DNA of 64,000 nucleotides from Caenispirillum salinarum AK4 (GTDB taxonomy: Bacteria; Pseudomonadota; Alphaproteobacteria; Rhodospirillales; Rhodospirillaceae): contig NZ_ANHY01000012.1 of assembly GCF_000315795.1 (NCBI RefSeq), positions 62,001-126,000 on the forward strand. Reading direction: 5' to 3'. A model generated the notes under the pieces. It did no database searches, was not told the DNA's origin, and saw nothing but the letters and a program-made list of their open reading frames with translations. The translations under genes and the position numbers were made by a program. This document shows, piece after piece, positions 36,021-44,460 of this stretch (its first letter is position 1; each line of letters begins with the position of its first letter).

Positions 36021-36450
36021 CCCCTGCCCAGGCATGGGCCGCCGCCGGCAGGCGGGCGAAGAGGAGGGGGCGGTCCGTCGGCGCGGCACGCATGGACGCC
36101 ACCACCGCCGCGGCCACCTCCGCCTCCGTCGCGCCGCGCGCCTGCCGCAGGTGGGCGAGCCGCAGCCATGTGTGAGCATCCAGCGGCCGGCGCATGAGTG
36201 CCGCCGCAGCCGCCCTCTCGGCTTCCCCCGGCGGCAGCAGGACCGCGCGGGCGGCCAGCGTGCGCGCATCCCGGAGGCCGGCCAGCGTCAGGGCGGCGCG
36301 CTGTCTTTCATCCGGCGGAACCGTCTCGCCCGCCCGCAGGGCGTCCAGAACCGGCGCGGCCGGCAGGGCGCGCACCGCCTCCACCGCCGTCGTGCCGGCG
36401 AGGGCGATCAGCGCCAGCCCGAATGCAAGGGCGGGCAGCCGGCGCAGCAT
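35836..36450 (-). CDS. unknown small membrane-anchored protein of the exopolysaccharide locus
   Basis: 204 residues with one N-terminal helix (ALAFGLALIALAGTTAVEAV) acting as signal or anchor and an alanine-rich helical remainder (ALTLAGLRDARTLAARAVLL, PLDAHTWLRLAHLRQARGAT), reminiscent of a TPR-like scaffold. Not a family I recognise. It starts 3 bp after the Wzc-like kinase gene, so it is the last gene of the leftward operon. Its last 60 codons lie over the 3' end of the convergent polymerase gene. Confidence 0.65.
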   Translation of the reverse strand: MLRRLPALAFGLALIALAGTTAVEAVRALPAAPVLDALRAGETVPPDERQRAALTLAGLRDARTLAARAVLLPPGEAERAAAAALMRRPLDAHTWLRLAHLRQARGATEAEVAAAVVASMRAAPTDRPLLFARLPAAAHAWAGVRAADRATVLDQVALAWDVDAARVRAVLRSPAGAALLRRMIARTRGREGLPSTAPPPGSAG

Positions 36451-36453
36451 GGA

Positions 36454-38649
36454 TCAGGCCCGGTAGTAGGCGGCATAGCGGCCGTAGACCGAGGCCGCGT
36501 CGCCATAGCCGTACCGGGCATGCCGCTTGAGGTCGATGCGCGTGATGACCGGCAGCGGATCGGCGCCGGCCTCCACCAGCGCCCGCACGCCCTCCGCCGC
36601 CGCCTCGCGCGGGGTGCTGTCCCAGCGCAGGGCATAGAGCACATGGTCCGCCCGCCGCGCGAGCAGCCGGCCGTCGGCGACGGCCAGCACCGGCGGTGCG
36701 TCCACCACCACGGTGTCGAAGCGCGCCTTCAGGTCGGCCAGCAGGGCCGCCATGGCCTCGGCCTCCGCCAGGTCCAGCGCGGTCACGCCGGCGCGCCCGC
36801 CCGGCAGGACCTTGAGGCCCGTGCGCGGATCGTCGGCCAGCGCCTCTTCCAGCGAGGCCTCGCCGCTCAGAACGTCCAGCACCGTCGGGCCGGCGGGCAG
36901 GCCCAGGGCGCGTGCCAGGGCAGGACGGCGCAAGTCGCAGTCCACCAGAACCGCCGGGCGCCCTGCCTGCGCCGCCGTCCGCGCGAGCCAGAGCGCGAGC
37001 GTCGACTTGCCCTCGTCTGGCAGGGAAGACGTCACGGCGACCACGCCGGGCGCTGCGCCGCACGTGCGGATGAGAAGCTGGGCGCGCAGGCTCCGCACCG
37101 CCTCGGCGGCGGCATCGCCCGGCGCGTCCAGGATCGCGTCGGCGGGCGCGCGGCCTGGCGTCAGCGGCACCATGGCGAGGACCGCGCGGCCCGTGGCGGC
37201 TTCGGCCTCGGCGGCCGTGCGCACGGCCCGGTCCAGGTGCTCGCGCAGGTAGGCGAGAGCCACGCCGGCCATCAGCGACAGCACCCCGGCCGAGCCCAGC
37301 CAGGCCAGGCGGCGCGGATGCGACGGATCAACCGGCACGACGGCCGGCGAAACGACGCGGCTGTCGGGTTCCTGAAGGCTTTCCTGCGCGCTGGTTTCCT
37401 TGAAGCGGGCCAGGAAGGCCTCGTACATCAGGCGCGAGGCGTCGGCCTCCCGCTCCAGCTCGCGCAGGGTGACGGCGGCGGTGTCCTCCTGAGCATCGCG
37501 TCCTTCCAGCCGCGACAGGCTGTTGCGCAGGCTGGTCTCGCGGGCGCGGGCGACACGCACCTCGCTTTCCAGTCCGGCGACGATGGCGCCCACCTCGGTC
37601 GCGATTTTGGCCCGGACCTCCTCCAACTGGGCGCGGGCGTCGATCATGCGCGGGTGCTTTTCACCATAGCGCGTCGACAGTTCCGAGACCGTGCGCAGGA
37701 CGCCGGCCTCCTGCTCCTTCAGGCGTTGCACCAGCGGCGAGTTCAGCACCTCGGGCACGCCCTCGCCACCGGCCAGGCGACGGGCGGCGGCGAGACGCGC
37801 CTCGGCCTCGGACCGGCGGGATTCGGCAAGGATGAGCTGGCTGGAGACCTCGCCCATCTGCTGGGCCGTGAGCGGCGCCTCGGCGGTCTCGGTCAGACCC
37901 TGTGCCGTGCGGAAGTCGGCCACGGCGGTCTCGGCGGTGCGCACCTCGGCGCGCAGGTCGGCAAGCCGCGTGTCCAGCCATTCGGTGGCCTTGCGGGTGG
38001 CGTCGAACTTGGCCTCGAGCTGCGCCGTCAGGTAGGCGTCGGCGAGGGCATTGGCCAACCGGGCCGCTGTCTCGGGCCGTTCGCTCTCCACCGTCACCCG
38101 CAGCACGCGCGAGCGGTGGACCGGCGCGACCGAGACGGCGTCGCGGAATTCCTCCAGCGTGTCGGCCCGGGCGGCGGGGCTGGCGGGGTCTTCCACCGGC
38201 GCCCGCCCCAGAACCACCGCCTGCCACTCGGCCGGCAGCATCCCGAGCGCCATCGAGACGAGCCCCGGCGGCTTCAACGCCGTATTGAACTCAGGCTCGG
38301 CGTAGAGGCCTTCCGCCTCTGCCACCCTGTGCAGCAGCGCCGGGGCGCGCAGGACTTCAGCCTCGGTGAAGACGGTGGCGGCATCGGCCGGGGTGCCGGC
38401 CATCACCGCATCCATCTCAACCACCCGGCTCTGCGGCGCCGCCACCAGGACCAGCGCCGTCGCCGAATAGAGCGGTGTGACCAGCACCATGACCAGTCCC
38501 GCCAGCACCACGCCCAGAAGCGTCACCGCCGCGATGGTGCCGCGGCGGCGCCAGGGAACGGTGAGTTGCCGGCGCAGACGGTCGACCTGGGCATGCGGAT
38601 GGTCGGGGGCGGCGAGGCCCGGTGGAGGCGGGGCGGCTGTCACAGGCAT
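36454..38649 (-). CDS. Wzc/ExoP-like polysaccharide co-polymerase with tyrosine kinase domain
   Basis: 731 residues. Residues about 20-490 are a Wzz-type co-polymerase: a first helix (GTIAAVTLLGVVLAGLVMVL), a long periplasmic coiled-coil part and a second helix (LGSAGVLSLMAGVALAYL). The cytoplasmic part holds the BY-kinase motifs: Walker A SSLPDEGKST, A' VLVDCDLRRPAL and Walker B VVVDAPPVL. The C-terminal tyrosine cluster RYGYGDAASVYGRYAAYY is the autophosphorylation tail. It controls chain length and export with the Wza-like protein. ATG 38649 is used; the open frame runs on antisense to the next gene. It overlaps that gene by 10 bp. Confidence 0.92.
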   Translation of the reverse strand: MPVTAAPPPPGLAAPDHPHAQVDRLRRQLTVPWRRRGTIAAVTLLGVVLAGLVMVLVTPLYSATALVLVAAPQSRVVEMDAVMAGTPADAATVFTEAEVLRAPALLHRVAEAEGLYAEPEFNTALKPPGLVSMALGMLPAEWQAVVLGRAPVEDPASPAARADTLEEFRDAVSVAPVHRSRVLRVTVESERPETAARLANALADAYLTAQLEAKFDATRKATEWLDTRLADLRAEVRTAETAVADFRTAQGLTETAEAPLTAQQMGEVSSQLILAESRRSEAEARLAAARRLAGGEGVPEVLNSPLVQRLKEQEAGVLRTVSELSTRYGEKHPRMIDARAQLEEVRAKIATEVGAIVAGLESEVRVARARETSLRNSLSRLEGRDAQEDTAAVTLRELEREADASRLMYEAFLARFKETSAQESLQEPDSRVVSPAVVPVDPSHPRRLAWLGSAGVLSLMAGVALAYLREHLDRAVRTAAEAEAATGRAVLAMVPLTPGRAPADAILDAPGDAAAEAVRSLRAQLLIRTCGAAPGVVAVTSSLPDEGKSTLALWLARTAAQAGRPAVLVDCDLRRPALARALGLPAGPTVLDVLSGEASLEEALADDPRTGLKVLPGGRAGVTALDLAEAEAMAALLADLKARFDTVVVDAPPVLAVADGRLLARRADHVLYALRWDSTPREAAAEGVRALVEAGADPLPVITRIDLKRHARYGYGDAASVYGRYAAYYRA

Positions 38650-39740
38650 GAGCGGTAGACCTCGAGCAGGCGCGGCGCCACCACGGGCGCGGCGAACCGA
38701 CGGGAGAAGGCGGCGCGGGCGGCGGTCCTCATGGCGGGGTGCAGGCCCTGCACGGCACCGGCGATGGCCGCGGACGAGCCGGCGGGAACGATGAAGCCCG
38801 TCACGCCGTCCTCCACCAGGTCCGGCAGGCCGCCGGCGCTGCTGACGATGGCCGGCGTACCCCGCGCGGCGGCCTCGATCACCACACGGCCGAAAGGCTC
38901 CGGCCACAGGCTCGGCACCACGACGGCGCGGGCGGCGGCCAGCCGTTCCAGCACTTCGGCATGAGGCCGCTGACCAAGCAGGACAATGTTGGGCTGCCCC
39001 TCCAGCGTCACCCGCGCCGGGCCATCGCCCAGGACGTGCAGGGGCGGTAGGCCGCGGAAGCGCGCCCAGGCGTCGGCCAGAAGGCCGACACCCTTCTCCG
39101 GCGTCAGCCGTCCGGCATAGATGATCGCGCCGCCGCCCGGCCCGGCCGCGGCGGCTTCGGTCATGTTGGGGACGACGGCGCGCGGCCAGAAAGCGGGCAA
39201 CATGTCGGCCACTGCGGCGGAGGGGCAGACGAAAGCCCGCACGCAGCGCCGCCACGTGCCGATCAGGCGGTGCAGGCCCAGGGCGGCGGCGGCGCCCGCC
39301 GTGGCGGTCCGGCTGTCGCGCCAGCAGGGGCGGCCAAGGGCGGGCCAGGCGATGGCGTGGCCGGCGCAGGCGTCGCATGGGCGTCCGGTGCGGAAGCGGG
39401 TGGCGGCGGGGCAGACCAGCCGCCAATTGCGCACCGACTGCACCACCGGCACCCCCAGCCGTGCCGCCGTGCGGTGGACCAGCGGCGACAGGGCGGGGAA
39501 GAAGTTCTGCACGTGAACGATGTCCGGCCGCGCCGCCGCGACACGCTCGGCAAGTTCGGCGGCAGTGGCGCGGTTCCAAACGGCGCGGCCGAAGGCACGG
39601 ATGCCGGAGCCGTCCTCCGGCGGCAGGGTCCATCGCTCCACCGAGACGCCCATGGCGGACAGGGCGTCGGCCTCGGTGGCGGCCGAGACGTCCTCCCCGC
39701 CCGGATGGCGGTAGCGCGCGTGGACCATCAGAACCTTCAT
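38640..39740 (-). CDS. GT4-family glycosyltransferase
   Basis: 366-residue GT-B fold glycosyltransferase. N-terminal domain MKVLMVHARYRHPGGEDVSA and VHVQNFFPALSP; C-terminal donor-binding domain with IYAGRLTPEKGV and the EX7E motif EPFGRVVIEA. HARYRHPGGED is typical of a group of polysaccharide GT4 enzymes. Cytoplasmic; adds a sugar to the lipid-linked repeat unit. The ATG at 39740 overlaps the preceding gene's stop by 4 bp. Donor sugar cannot be inferred. Confidence 0.88.
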   Translation of the reverse strand: MKVLMVHARYRHPGGEDVSAATEADALSAMGVSVERWTLPPEDGSGIRAFGRAVWNRATAAELAERVAAARPDIVHVQNFFPALSPLVHRTAARLGVPVVQSVRNWRLVCPAATRFRTGRPCDACAGHAIAWPALGRPCWRDSRTATAGAAAALGLHRLIGTWRRCVRAFVCPSAAVADMLPAFWPRAVVPNMTEAAAAGPGGGAIIYAGRLTPEKGVGLLADAWARFRGLPPLHVLGDGPARVTLEGQPNIVLLGQRPHAEVLERLAAARAVVVPSLWPEPFGRVVIEAAARGTPAIVSSAGGLPDLVEDGVTGFIVPAGSSAAIAGAVQGLHPAMRTAARAAFSRRFAAPVVAPRLLEVYRSCL

Positions 39741-41200
39741 GATCGCCGCCAGTCGCCCTCGTCGCCGGGCGCGCCGGGCTCCTGCGGTCCCCATGCGTCG
39801 CTGGGTTCGGTGCCGTTGTCGGGCAGAGTGAACCCTTCCTCCTCCCACTGGCGGCGCACGTCGTCGGGCATCATTCCGCCGAGCGCATCGCCCAGGGTCG
39901 GGCGCGGCTCGGCCTTTTCGTACGCTTGCGTATGATCGGGCGCCGGCGCCCAGGGGTCGGGCTCCTGCGGCGGCTCCGGGTCGGTCCAGGCCTCGGCTCC
40001 GGCCCCGGCCCCGCTTTCCGCCGCCGGCCAGGGTTCGGCCTCGACGTCGTCGGCGGGTGTATCCTCCCACGAAACGGGCTCCCACTGGGCTTCGTCCATT
40101 TCGGGCAGGGCGGCGGGACCTTCGGCGACGGCGGCCGTGTCGGGCACCTCCAGAAGGGCGGCGAGGCGGCCGCGGAAGCTTTCGTGGTCGAAGGCGCCGG
40201 GTATCTGATCGCGGCCCTTGCGGCCCATCTCGCGCGCCGCCTTGGCATCCACCAGCACGCGCCAGATGGCCGACGCCACCTGGCCCGGCGGCGCGGTCAG
40301 GCCGGTGACGCCGTCCTCGATCAGCCAGGCGGCGGCATCGTCGGTGCCGCCGACGACCGGAATGCCGTGGGACCAGGCCTCCAGGAAGGCAAGGCCCGAG
40401 CCCTCCTTTTTCGACGGCAGGACCACCAGGTCCGTCTGGCGGTAGACCTTTTCCAGCGCGGCGTCGTCCAGGGGGCCCAGGAACTCCACCCTGCGGTGGA
40501 CGCCCATCTGCACGGCGTAGTCCCACAGGGGCTCGATCAGCGGGCCGGCGCCGACGATGCGGTAGCGCAGGGCAGGGAAGCGCTCCAGCAGGCGCGGCAG
40601 GGCGCGGATCACAAGCCCGACGCCCTTGTTGACGTCGCGCACGCCCAGCCGCGCGACCGTCAGGATGTTGTGGCCGTGCGGGCGCTTGACGTCCTCGTGG
40701 ACCGCATCCACGGCCTGGGGCAGCAGGAAGAAGCGGTCGCGCGGGATGTGGTGGCGGCGGCTCATGCGCTTGAGCGTCACCGCCGACAGGGCGGCGATGC
40801 GGTGGGGCACCTTGCGCGACAGGAAAGCTTCCCATCCCGGCGTGCGGCGGTGGGACGGATCGCCCCAGACCTCCGGCCCGTTGGCCAGCAGGATCACCTT
40901 GCACTTGGGCGCCGTCACGCGTGCCGCCGCGCCGATGGGCAGGAAGTCCACATGCCCCAGGATCAGCACGTCGGGCCGGTTGGTCAGAACGTGGGTCAGC
41001 ACGGCGTCGCGCACGGCCTTGGTCTTGCCGCCGCCGGTGCGCATGGGCACGGGGCAGGGCGCGTGCGGATCGTCGAGCACGGAAAACACCCGTGCCTTCA
41101 CGCCGGGCAGTTCCGTCAGCGCGCGGATGAGGCGGCGGTTGTACTTTTCCATGCCGCCCTGGGCGAACCACGCGCCGTACATGACGAAGGTGACGTTCAC
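39737..41200 (-). CDS. GT4-family glycosyltransferase with acidic C-terminal extension
   Basis: 487 residues from GTG 41200, chosen because AGGAGG lies 10 nt upstream and the fold starts at VNVTFVMYGAWFAQGGMEKYN. Catalytic region ILTVARLGVRDVNKGV and EX7E motif KKEGSGLAFLEAW. The enzyme ends at about residue 370; the last 115 residues are an acidic, proline- and tryptophan-rich tail (EPVSWEDTPADDVEAEPWPA and similar) with no fold I recognise, not usual for the family. Cytoplasmic. Overlaps its neighbours on both sides by 4 bp, so it is fully embedded in the leftward operon. Confidence 0.85.
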   Translation of the reverse strand: MNVTFVMYGAWFAQGGMEKYNRRLIRALTELPGVKARVFSVLDDPHAPCPVPMRTGGGKTKAVRDAVLTHVLTNRPDVLILGHVDFLPIGAAARVTAPKCKVILLANGPEVWGDPSHRRTPGWEAFLSRKVPHRIAALSAVTLKRMSRRHHIPRDRFFLLPQAVDAVHEDVKRPHGHNILTVARLGVRDVNKGVGLVIRALPRLLERFPALRYRIVGAGPLIEPLWDYAVQMGVHRRVEFLGPLDDAALEKVYRQTDLVVLPSKKEGSGLAFLEAWSHGIPVVGGTDDAAAWLIEDGVTGLTAPPGQVASAIWRVLVDAKAAREMGRKGRDQIPGAFDHESFRGRLAALLEVPDTAAVAEGPAALPEMDEAQWEPVSWEDTPADDVEAEPWPAAESGAGAGAEAWTDPEPPQEPDPWAPAPDHTQAYEKAEPRPTLGDALGGMMPDDVRRQWEEEGFTLPDNGTEPSDAWGPQEPGAPGDEGDWRRS

Positions 41201-42678
41201 GCCACGATCCTCCTGGATGCCGGGGATTGATCGAGGCGGGACGCTACCACTTGAGACGGGGCCTTCGCCACGGCCGCGGCACCGGCCACCAGCCCCAGAA
41301 CCAGGAAATACTGCCACGTCAGGAAGATGCCGGCGTTCAGATACCCGGCGGCCTGGCTGCCCAGCAGGAAGGCGGCGGCCAGGCGGGCATCGGCGTAAGG
41401 CGTTGAGCCGGCGGTGAAAGCCTCGCGAGTCCACCGCCACAGGAATCCCAGGAACAGCATCACCGCCGGAAGGCCGCCCAGGATGGCGAGCTTCACCAGC
41501 ACGTTGTGGCTGTCGTGCGCGGCCAGCAGTGCCGGCGGCAGCGGCAGGGCGGCGCCGTAGCGCGGATCGGTGCCGGCACCCAGGCCGGTCAGCGGATGGA
41601 AACTCAGCACGTCGCGCAGGTTGGTCCAGGCGTCGAGCCGGGCCTCGATGGTCCCGACGGTAAGATAGCGGCGCAGGAACGGATCGTCGGTGGCGGGCAG
41701 GCCCGTGAACAGCGCGTCATAGGCCCATCCGCCCAGCCACAGCGTCAGCGGGAATCCGGCCAGCGCCGCGCCCACGATCACCGCCGGGCGCCGCAGCGGC
41801 CGCCAGCCCAGCGCCAGCCAGGCCGTGCCGGTGACCGCCAGGGTCAGCCACGGCGTCCGGCTCTGTGTCAGGGTCAGGCCGATCAGCACCGCCGCCCAGG
41901 TGGCGAGGGTCCATCCGGGCCCGAGGCGCGCCAGCAGCACGATCACCAGGGCGCCGGTCAAGGCCTGCCCCCAGGTGAAGGGGTCGGGAAACAGCGAGAA
42001 GACGCGGCGCTCCCAACTGTCGCCGATCATCCAGGCGTGCACCTTGCCGGCCTGGATGGAGCGGTCCGCCGCACCTACGGCCCAGGCGAGGTCCAGACCC
42101 GTGTAGCCCGCCAGGAACTGCCACAGGCCGTAGGCCGCGCTGGCGATGCAGACCAGCGCCGCCGCCCGGGCGATGGTGGCGCGCGCGGCCGCGTCGGCGC
42201 CGATCAGCAGGGCGGGCAGGAAGATCAGAGCCGGCAGAATTTCCTGATGCAGGGCGCCCAGCCGCTGGAACCACGGCGTCCCGTAGGAGGAGGCGACAGC
42301 GGCGGCGCCGGTCCACGCTACCAGTGCCGCCAGCCAGATGCCGCTGTTCGGCAGGCGGGCCGACAGCAGGCGGGGCAGGGCGGCAGCCAGCGCCACCGCC
42401 AGCAGGGCGGACGGCAGAAGCTGCACACCGTAATAGGCGGCCGGGCTGTCCTCGCCCAGCAGGAACACCGCCCGCTTCAGCGCCTCCGCCAGAGGCTCGG
42501 CCAGCAGAACGGCGGCCAGCAGACCGGCGAGGCTCAACCGCGCGCCCACCAGCAGCAGCAGGGTGCAGGCCAGTGCCAGCAGGATCACGCCGGACCCGCC
42601 CAGCACCGCACCGGCGGCGGCCAGGACGGGCGCGGCCAGCATCAGCAGGAGCGTGCCGGAGGGGCGGGCGGTGGTCAC
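41197..42678 (-). CDS. second O-antigen ligase/polymerase-like membrane protein
   Basis: 493 residues from GTG 42678, whose GTGA overlap with the preceding stop suggests coupling (a longer ATG form begins at 42750 inside the upstream gene). About 11 or 12 helices; family motifs LTLTQSRTPWLTLAVTGT, HPLTGLGAGTDP and AHDSHNVLVKLAILGGLP (His-Asn-x-Leu at the active loop). It resembles O-antigen ligase-like proteins of polysaccharide loci. The other arm carries a different one (34689-36020); their roles may be polymerisation and ligation or two chains. Confidence 0.82.
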   Translation of the reverse strand: MTTARPSGTLLLMLAAPVLAAAGAVLGGSGVILLALACTLLLLVGARLSLAGLLAAVLLAEPLAEALKRAVFLLGEDSPAAYYGVQLLPSALLAVALAAALPRLLSARLPNSGIWLAALVAWTGAAAVASSYGTPWFQRLGALHQEILPALIFLPALLIGADAAARATIARAAALVCIASAAYGLWQFLAGYTGLDLAWAVGAADRSIQAGKVHAWMIGDSWERRVFSLFPDPFTWGQALTGALVIVLLARLGPGWTLATWAAVLIGLTLTQSRTPWLTLAVTGTAWLALGWRPLRRPAVIVGAALAGFPLTLWLGGWAYDALFTGLPATDDPFLRRYLTVGTIEARLDAWTNLRDVLSFHPLTGLGAGTDPRYGAALPLPPALLAAHDSHNVLVKLAILGGLPAVMLFLGFLWRWTREAFTAGSTPYADARLAAAFLLGSQAAGYLNAGIFLTWQYFLVLGLVAGAAAVAKAPSQVVASRLDQSPASRRIVA

Positions 42679-43349
42679 AGGCAATGCCGGCCGCCGCTCA
42701 ACACGACGATCGTCCTCAGGAGCAGCCAAACGTCCAGCAGGGGCGTCCACGACCGCACGTAGGCGGCGTCAAGTCTCGCCATTTCCCCCAGCGAGCGGTC
42801 GCGGCGGGCGACCTGCCACAGGCCGGTCAGCCCCGGCCGGACGCCGCGCCGCAGCGTCCGGGTGCCGGCGTCCAGGGCGTTCAGGTGATAGGGGGGCAGA
42901 GGGCGCGGGCCCACCAGGGACAGGTCGCCGCGCAGCACATTCCACAACTGCGGCACCTCGTCGATGGCGTAGCGACGGAGCATGTGGCCGATACCGGGCA
43001 GGATGCGGGGGTCGTCGGCCAGCTTGCACGTCGCCGCCCACTCCGCCTTGACGGCGTCGTCCGCCGTCAGCCGGCGGGCGAGGACCCGTTCGGCATTAGG
43101 GACCATGGTCCGCAACTTCCACAGGCGGAAGGGCCGGCCGTCGCGACCCAGACGGACCTGGCTGTAGAAGGCCGGCCCGCAATCGGCGAGGCGGATCGCG
43201 ACGGCGGCCAGCGCGATGACGGGCAGGGCGAGCGCCAGCAGCGGCACCGCCAGCGCCACGTCCATGGTGCGTTTCAGCGCGGCGGGTGCGCGTCGCACGA
43301 GCGGCGGGGCGGCGTCGATGACAGCGGCGGCGGGCACAATGCTGCTCAT
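42675..43349 (-). CDS. undecaprenyl-phosphate sugar phosphotransferase (ExoY/WcaJ type)
   Basis: 224 residues: one N-terminal membrane helix (MDVALAVPLLALALPVIALA) and the bacterial sugar transferase domain with VRLGRDGRPFRLWKLRTM, DEVPQLWNVLRGDLSLVGPR and PGLTGLWQVARRDR. Small ExoY-like form without the four extra helices of WcaJ. It starts repeat-unit synthesis by moving a hexose-1-phosphate to undecaprenyl phosphate at the inner membrane. ATG 43349 overlaps the upstream gene stop. Confidence 0.92.
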   Translation of the reverse strand: MSSIVPAAAVIDAAPPLVRRAPAALKRTMDVALAVPLLALALPVIALAAVAIRLADCGPAFYSQVRLGRDGRPFRLWKLRTMVPNAERVLARRLTADDAVKAEWAATCKLADDPRILPGIGHMLRRYAIDEVPQLWNVLRGDLSLVGPRPLPPYHLNALDAGTRTLRRGVRPGLTGLWQVARRDRSLGEMARLDAAYVRSWTPLLDVWLLLRTIVVLSGGRHCL

Positions 43350-44122
43350 GCGGCGCGCCTCCGCCACGGCCGGTGCAGGGCGCAGAGCAGCAGGAAGGCC
43401 GGGACGGTGCGGGCATAGCGCCGGCCGAGCCGGCGCGGCTCCGCGGCCAGCCGCCACAGCCATTCCAACCCGGCGCGTTGAAGGGTGCGGGGTGCCTGGG
43501 GCACCGTACCGGCGACGAAATCGAAGGCCGCGCCCACACCGGCGCGGACCGGGATCGTCAAGGCCCTTCGGTTGGTGTCCAGCCATAGCTCCTGGCGCGG
43601 CGATCCGAGCCCCAGCCACAGCACGTCAGCCTCTAAGCCGCGCAGCGCCTCCAGGTCCTCTCCGGCCTGCGGCAGGCGGCCCGGTGGGCGCATGGGCAGG
43701 CCTTCGGCGCTCGCGATCCGCAGGCCGGGGTGCCGCGTCCCCAGCGCCGCCGCCACCCGTGCGGCGGTGCCCGGCCGGCCGCCCAGGATGACGTGGCGCA
43801 GGCCGTGCGGGCGGCCGATATCGCAGACCCGGTCCATGAGGTCCGGACCGTAGACCCTTGCGGCGTCACGGAAACCCGCCATGCGCTGCAGCCACACCAG
43901 CGGCATCCCGTCGGCGGTGACAAGGTCCGCGCGGGCGTGGGCGTGGCGCAAGCCGTCGTCGGATCGGGCGCGGATGATGCCGTGGGCGTCGCGGGGGCAG
44001 ACGGTCAGCGGCCGGCCCTCGACCGCCGCCGCGACCATGCGGCGTGCGGCCTCGTCCAGCGTCAGGGCGTGGACCGTCGTCCCCAGGATGTCCAGCCCCG
44101 GCGTCTTCCCCATGTCCCCCAT
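43346..44122 (-). CDS. WecG/TagA/CpsF-family glycosyltransferase
   Basis: 258 residues. Motifs: LVTADGMPLVWLQRM (substrate-binding T-x-D-G-x-P), the ILGGRPGTAARVAAAL loop, WLGLGSPRQELWL, and the C-terminal signature APRTLQRAGLEWLWRLAAEP. Adds the second sugar, often an N-acetylmannosamine-type residue, to the undecaprenyl-linked primer. ATG 44122 is preferred, with GGGGAT upstream; ATG 44113 is an alternative. First gene of the leftward exopolysaccharide operon. Confidence 0.88.
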   Translation of the reverse strand: MGDMGKTPGLDILGTTVHALTLDEAARRMVAAAVEGRPLTVCPRDAHGIIRARSDDGLRHAHARADLVTADGMPLVWLQRMAGFRDAARVYGPDLMDRVCDIGRPHGLRHVILGGRPGTAARVAAALGTRHPGLRIASAEGLPMRPPGRLPQAGEDLEALRGLEADVLWLGLGSPRQELWLDTNRRALTIPVRAGVGAAFDFVAGTVPQAPRTLQRAGLEWLWRLAAEPRRLGRRYARTVPAFLLLCALHRPWRRRAA

Positions 44123-44460
44123 GCGATCCCCGCCGTTCCAGGGTGGTGTACTACCTCTTCCGGTGAAAAGCTTGTACCACGGCACGCGAGGGTAGGCGGC
44201 CCTGCTTCCGCGCGAGAGCAGCCGAAAAAGCATCTCAGGCGCGATGATCGTCTTTCGTTCCGCATCCCATGATAATTGTTCATGGTGGCAAAAAATCATG
44301 AGTGGTAGCGTCGCCCGGCGAAGGGAAGCGACTCGGCATGTTTGCGGCGCTGGAATGGGATCACGACGCGGTGTAGGCTTCGCTCCACCGGACCGTGCCG
44401 CACGTCGCGTCGGTCCGCCCGTGTTCGCATCCTCCGTTCTCCCGCAGGAGTACCGTTGCA
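44123..44460. promoter_or_regulatory. divergent intergenic region with a dyad operator candidate
   Basis: 338 bp with lower G+C than its neighbours, between the leftward exopolysaccharide operon and the rightward coiled-coil gene. It holds a perfect dyad CCATGA-N7-TCATGG (44267-44285) next to a run of A (44289-44294), suggestive of a regulatory site serving both sides. No gene is supported here. I see no confident -35/-10 pair. Confidence 0.4.

Noticed and set aside
36454-39633. Possible 1059-residue fusion of the kinase with sequence upstream
   Set aside because: The part above 38649 is antisense-frame noise over a GT4 gene; the kinase starts cleanly at ATG 38649.
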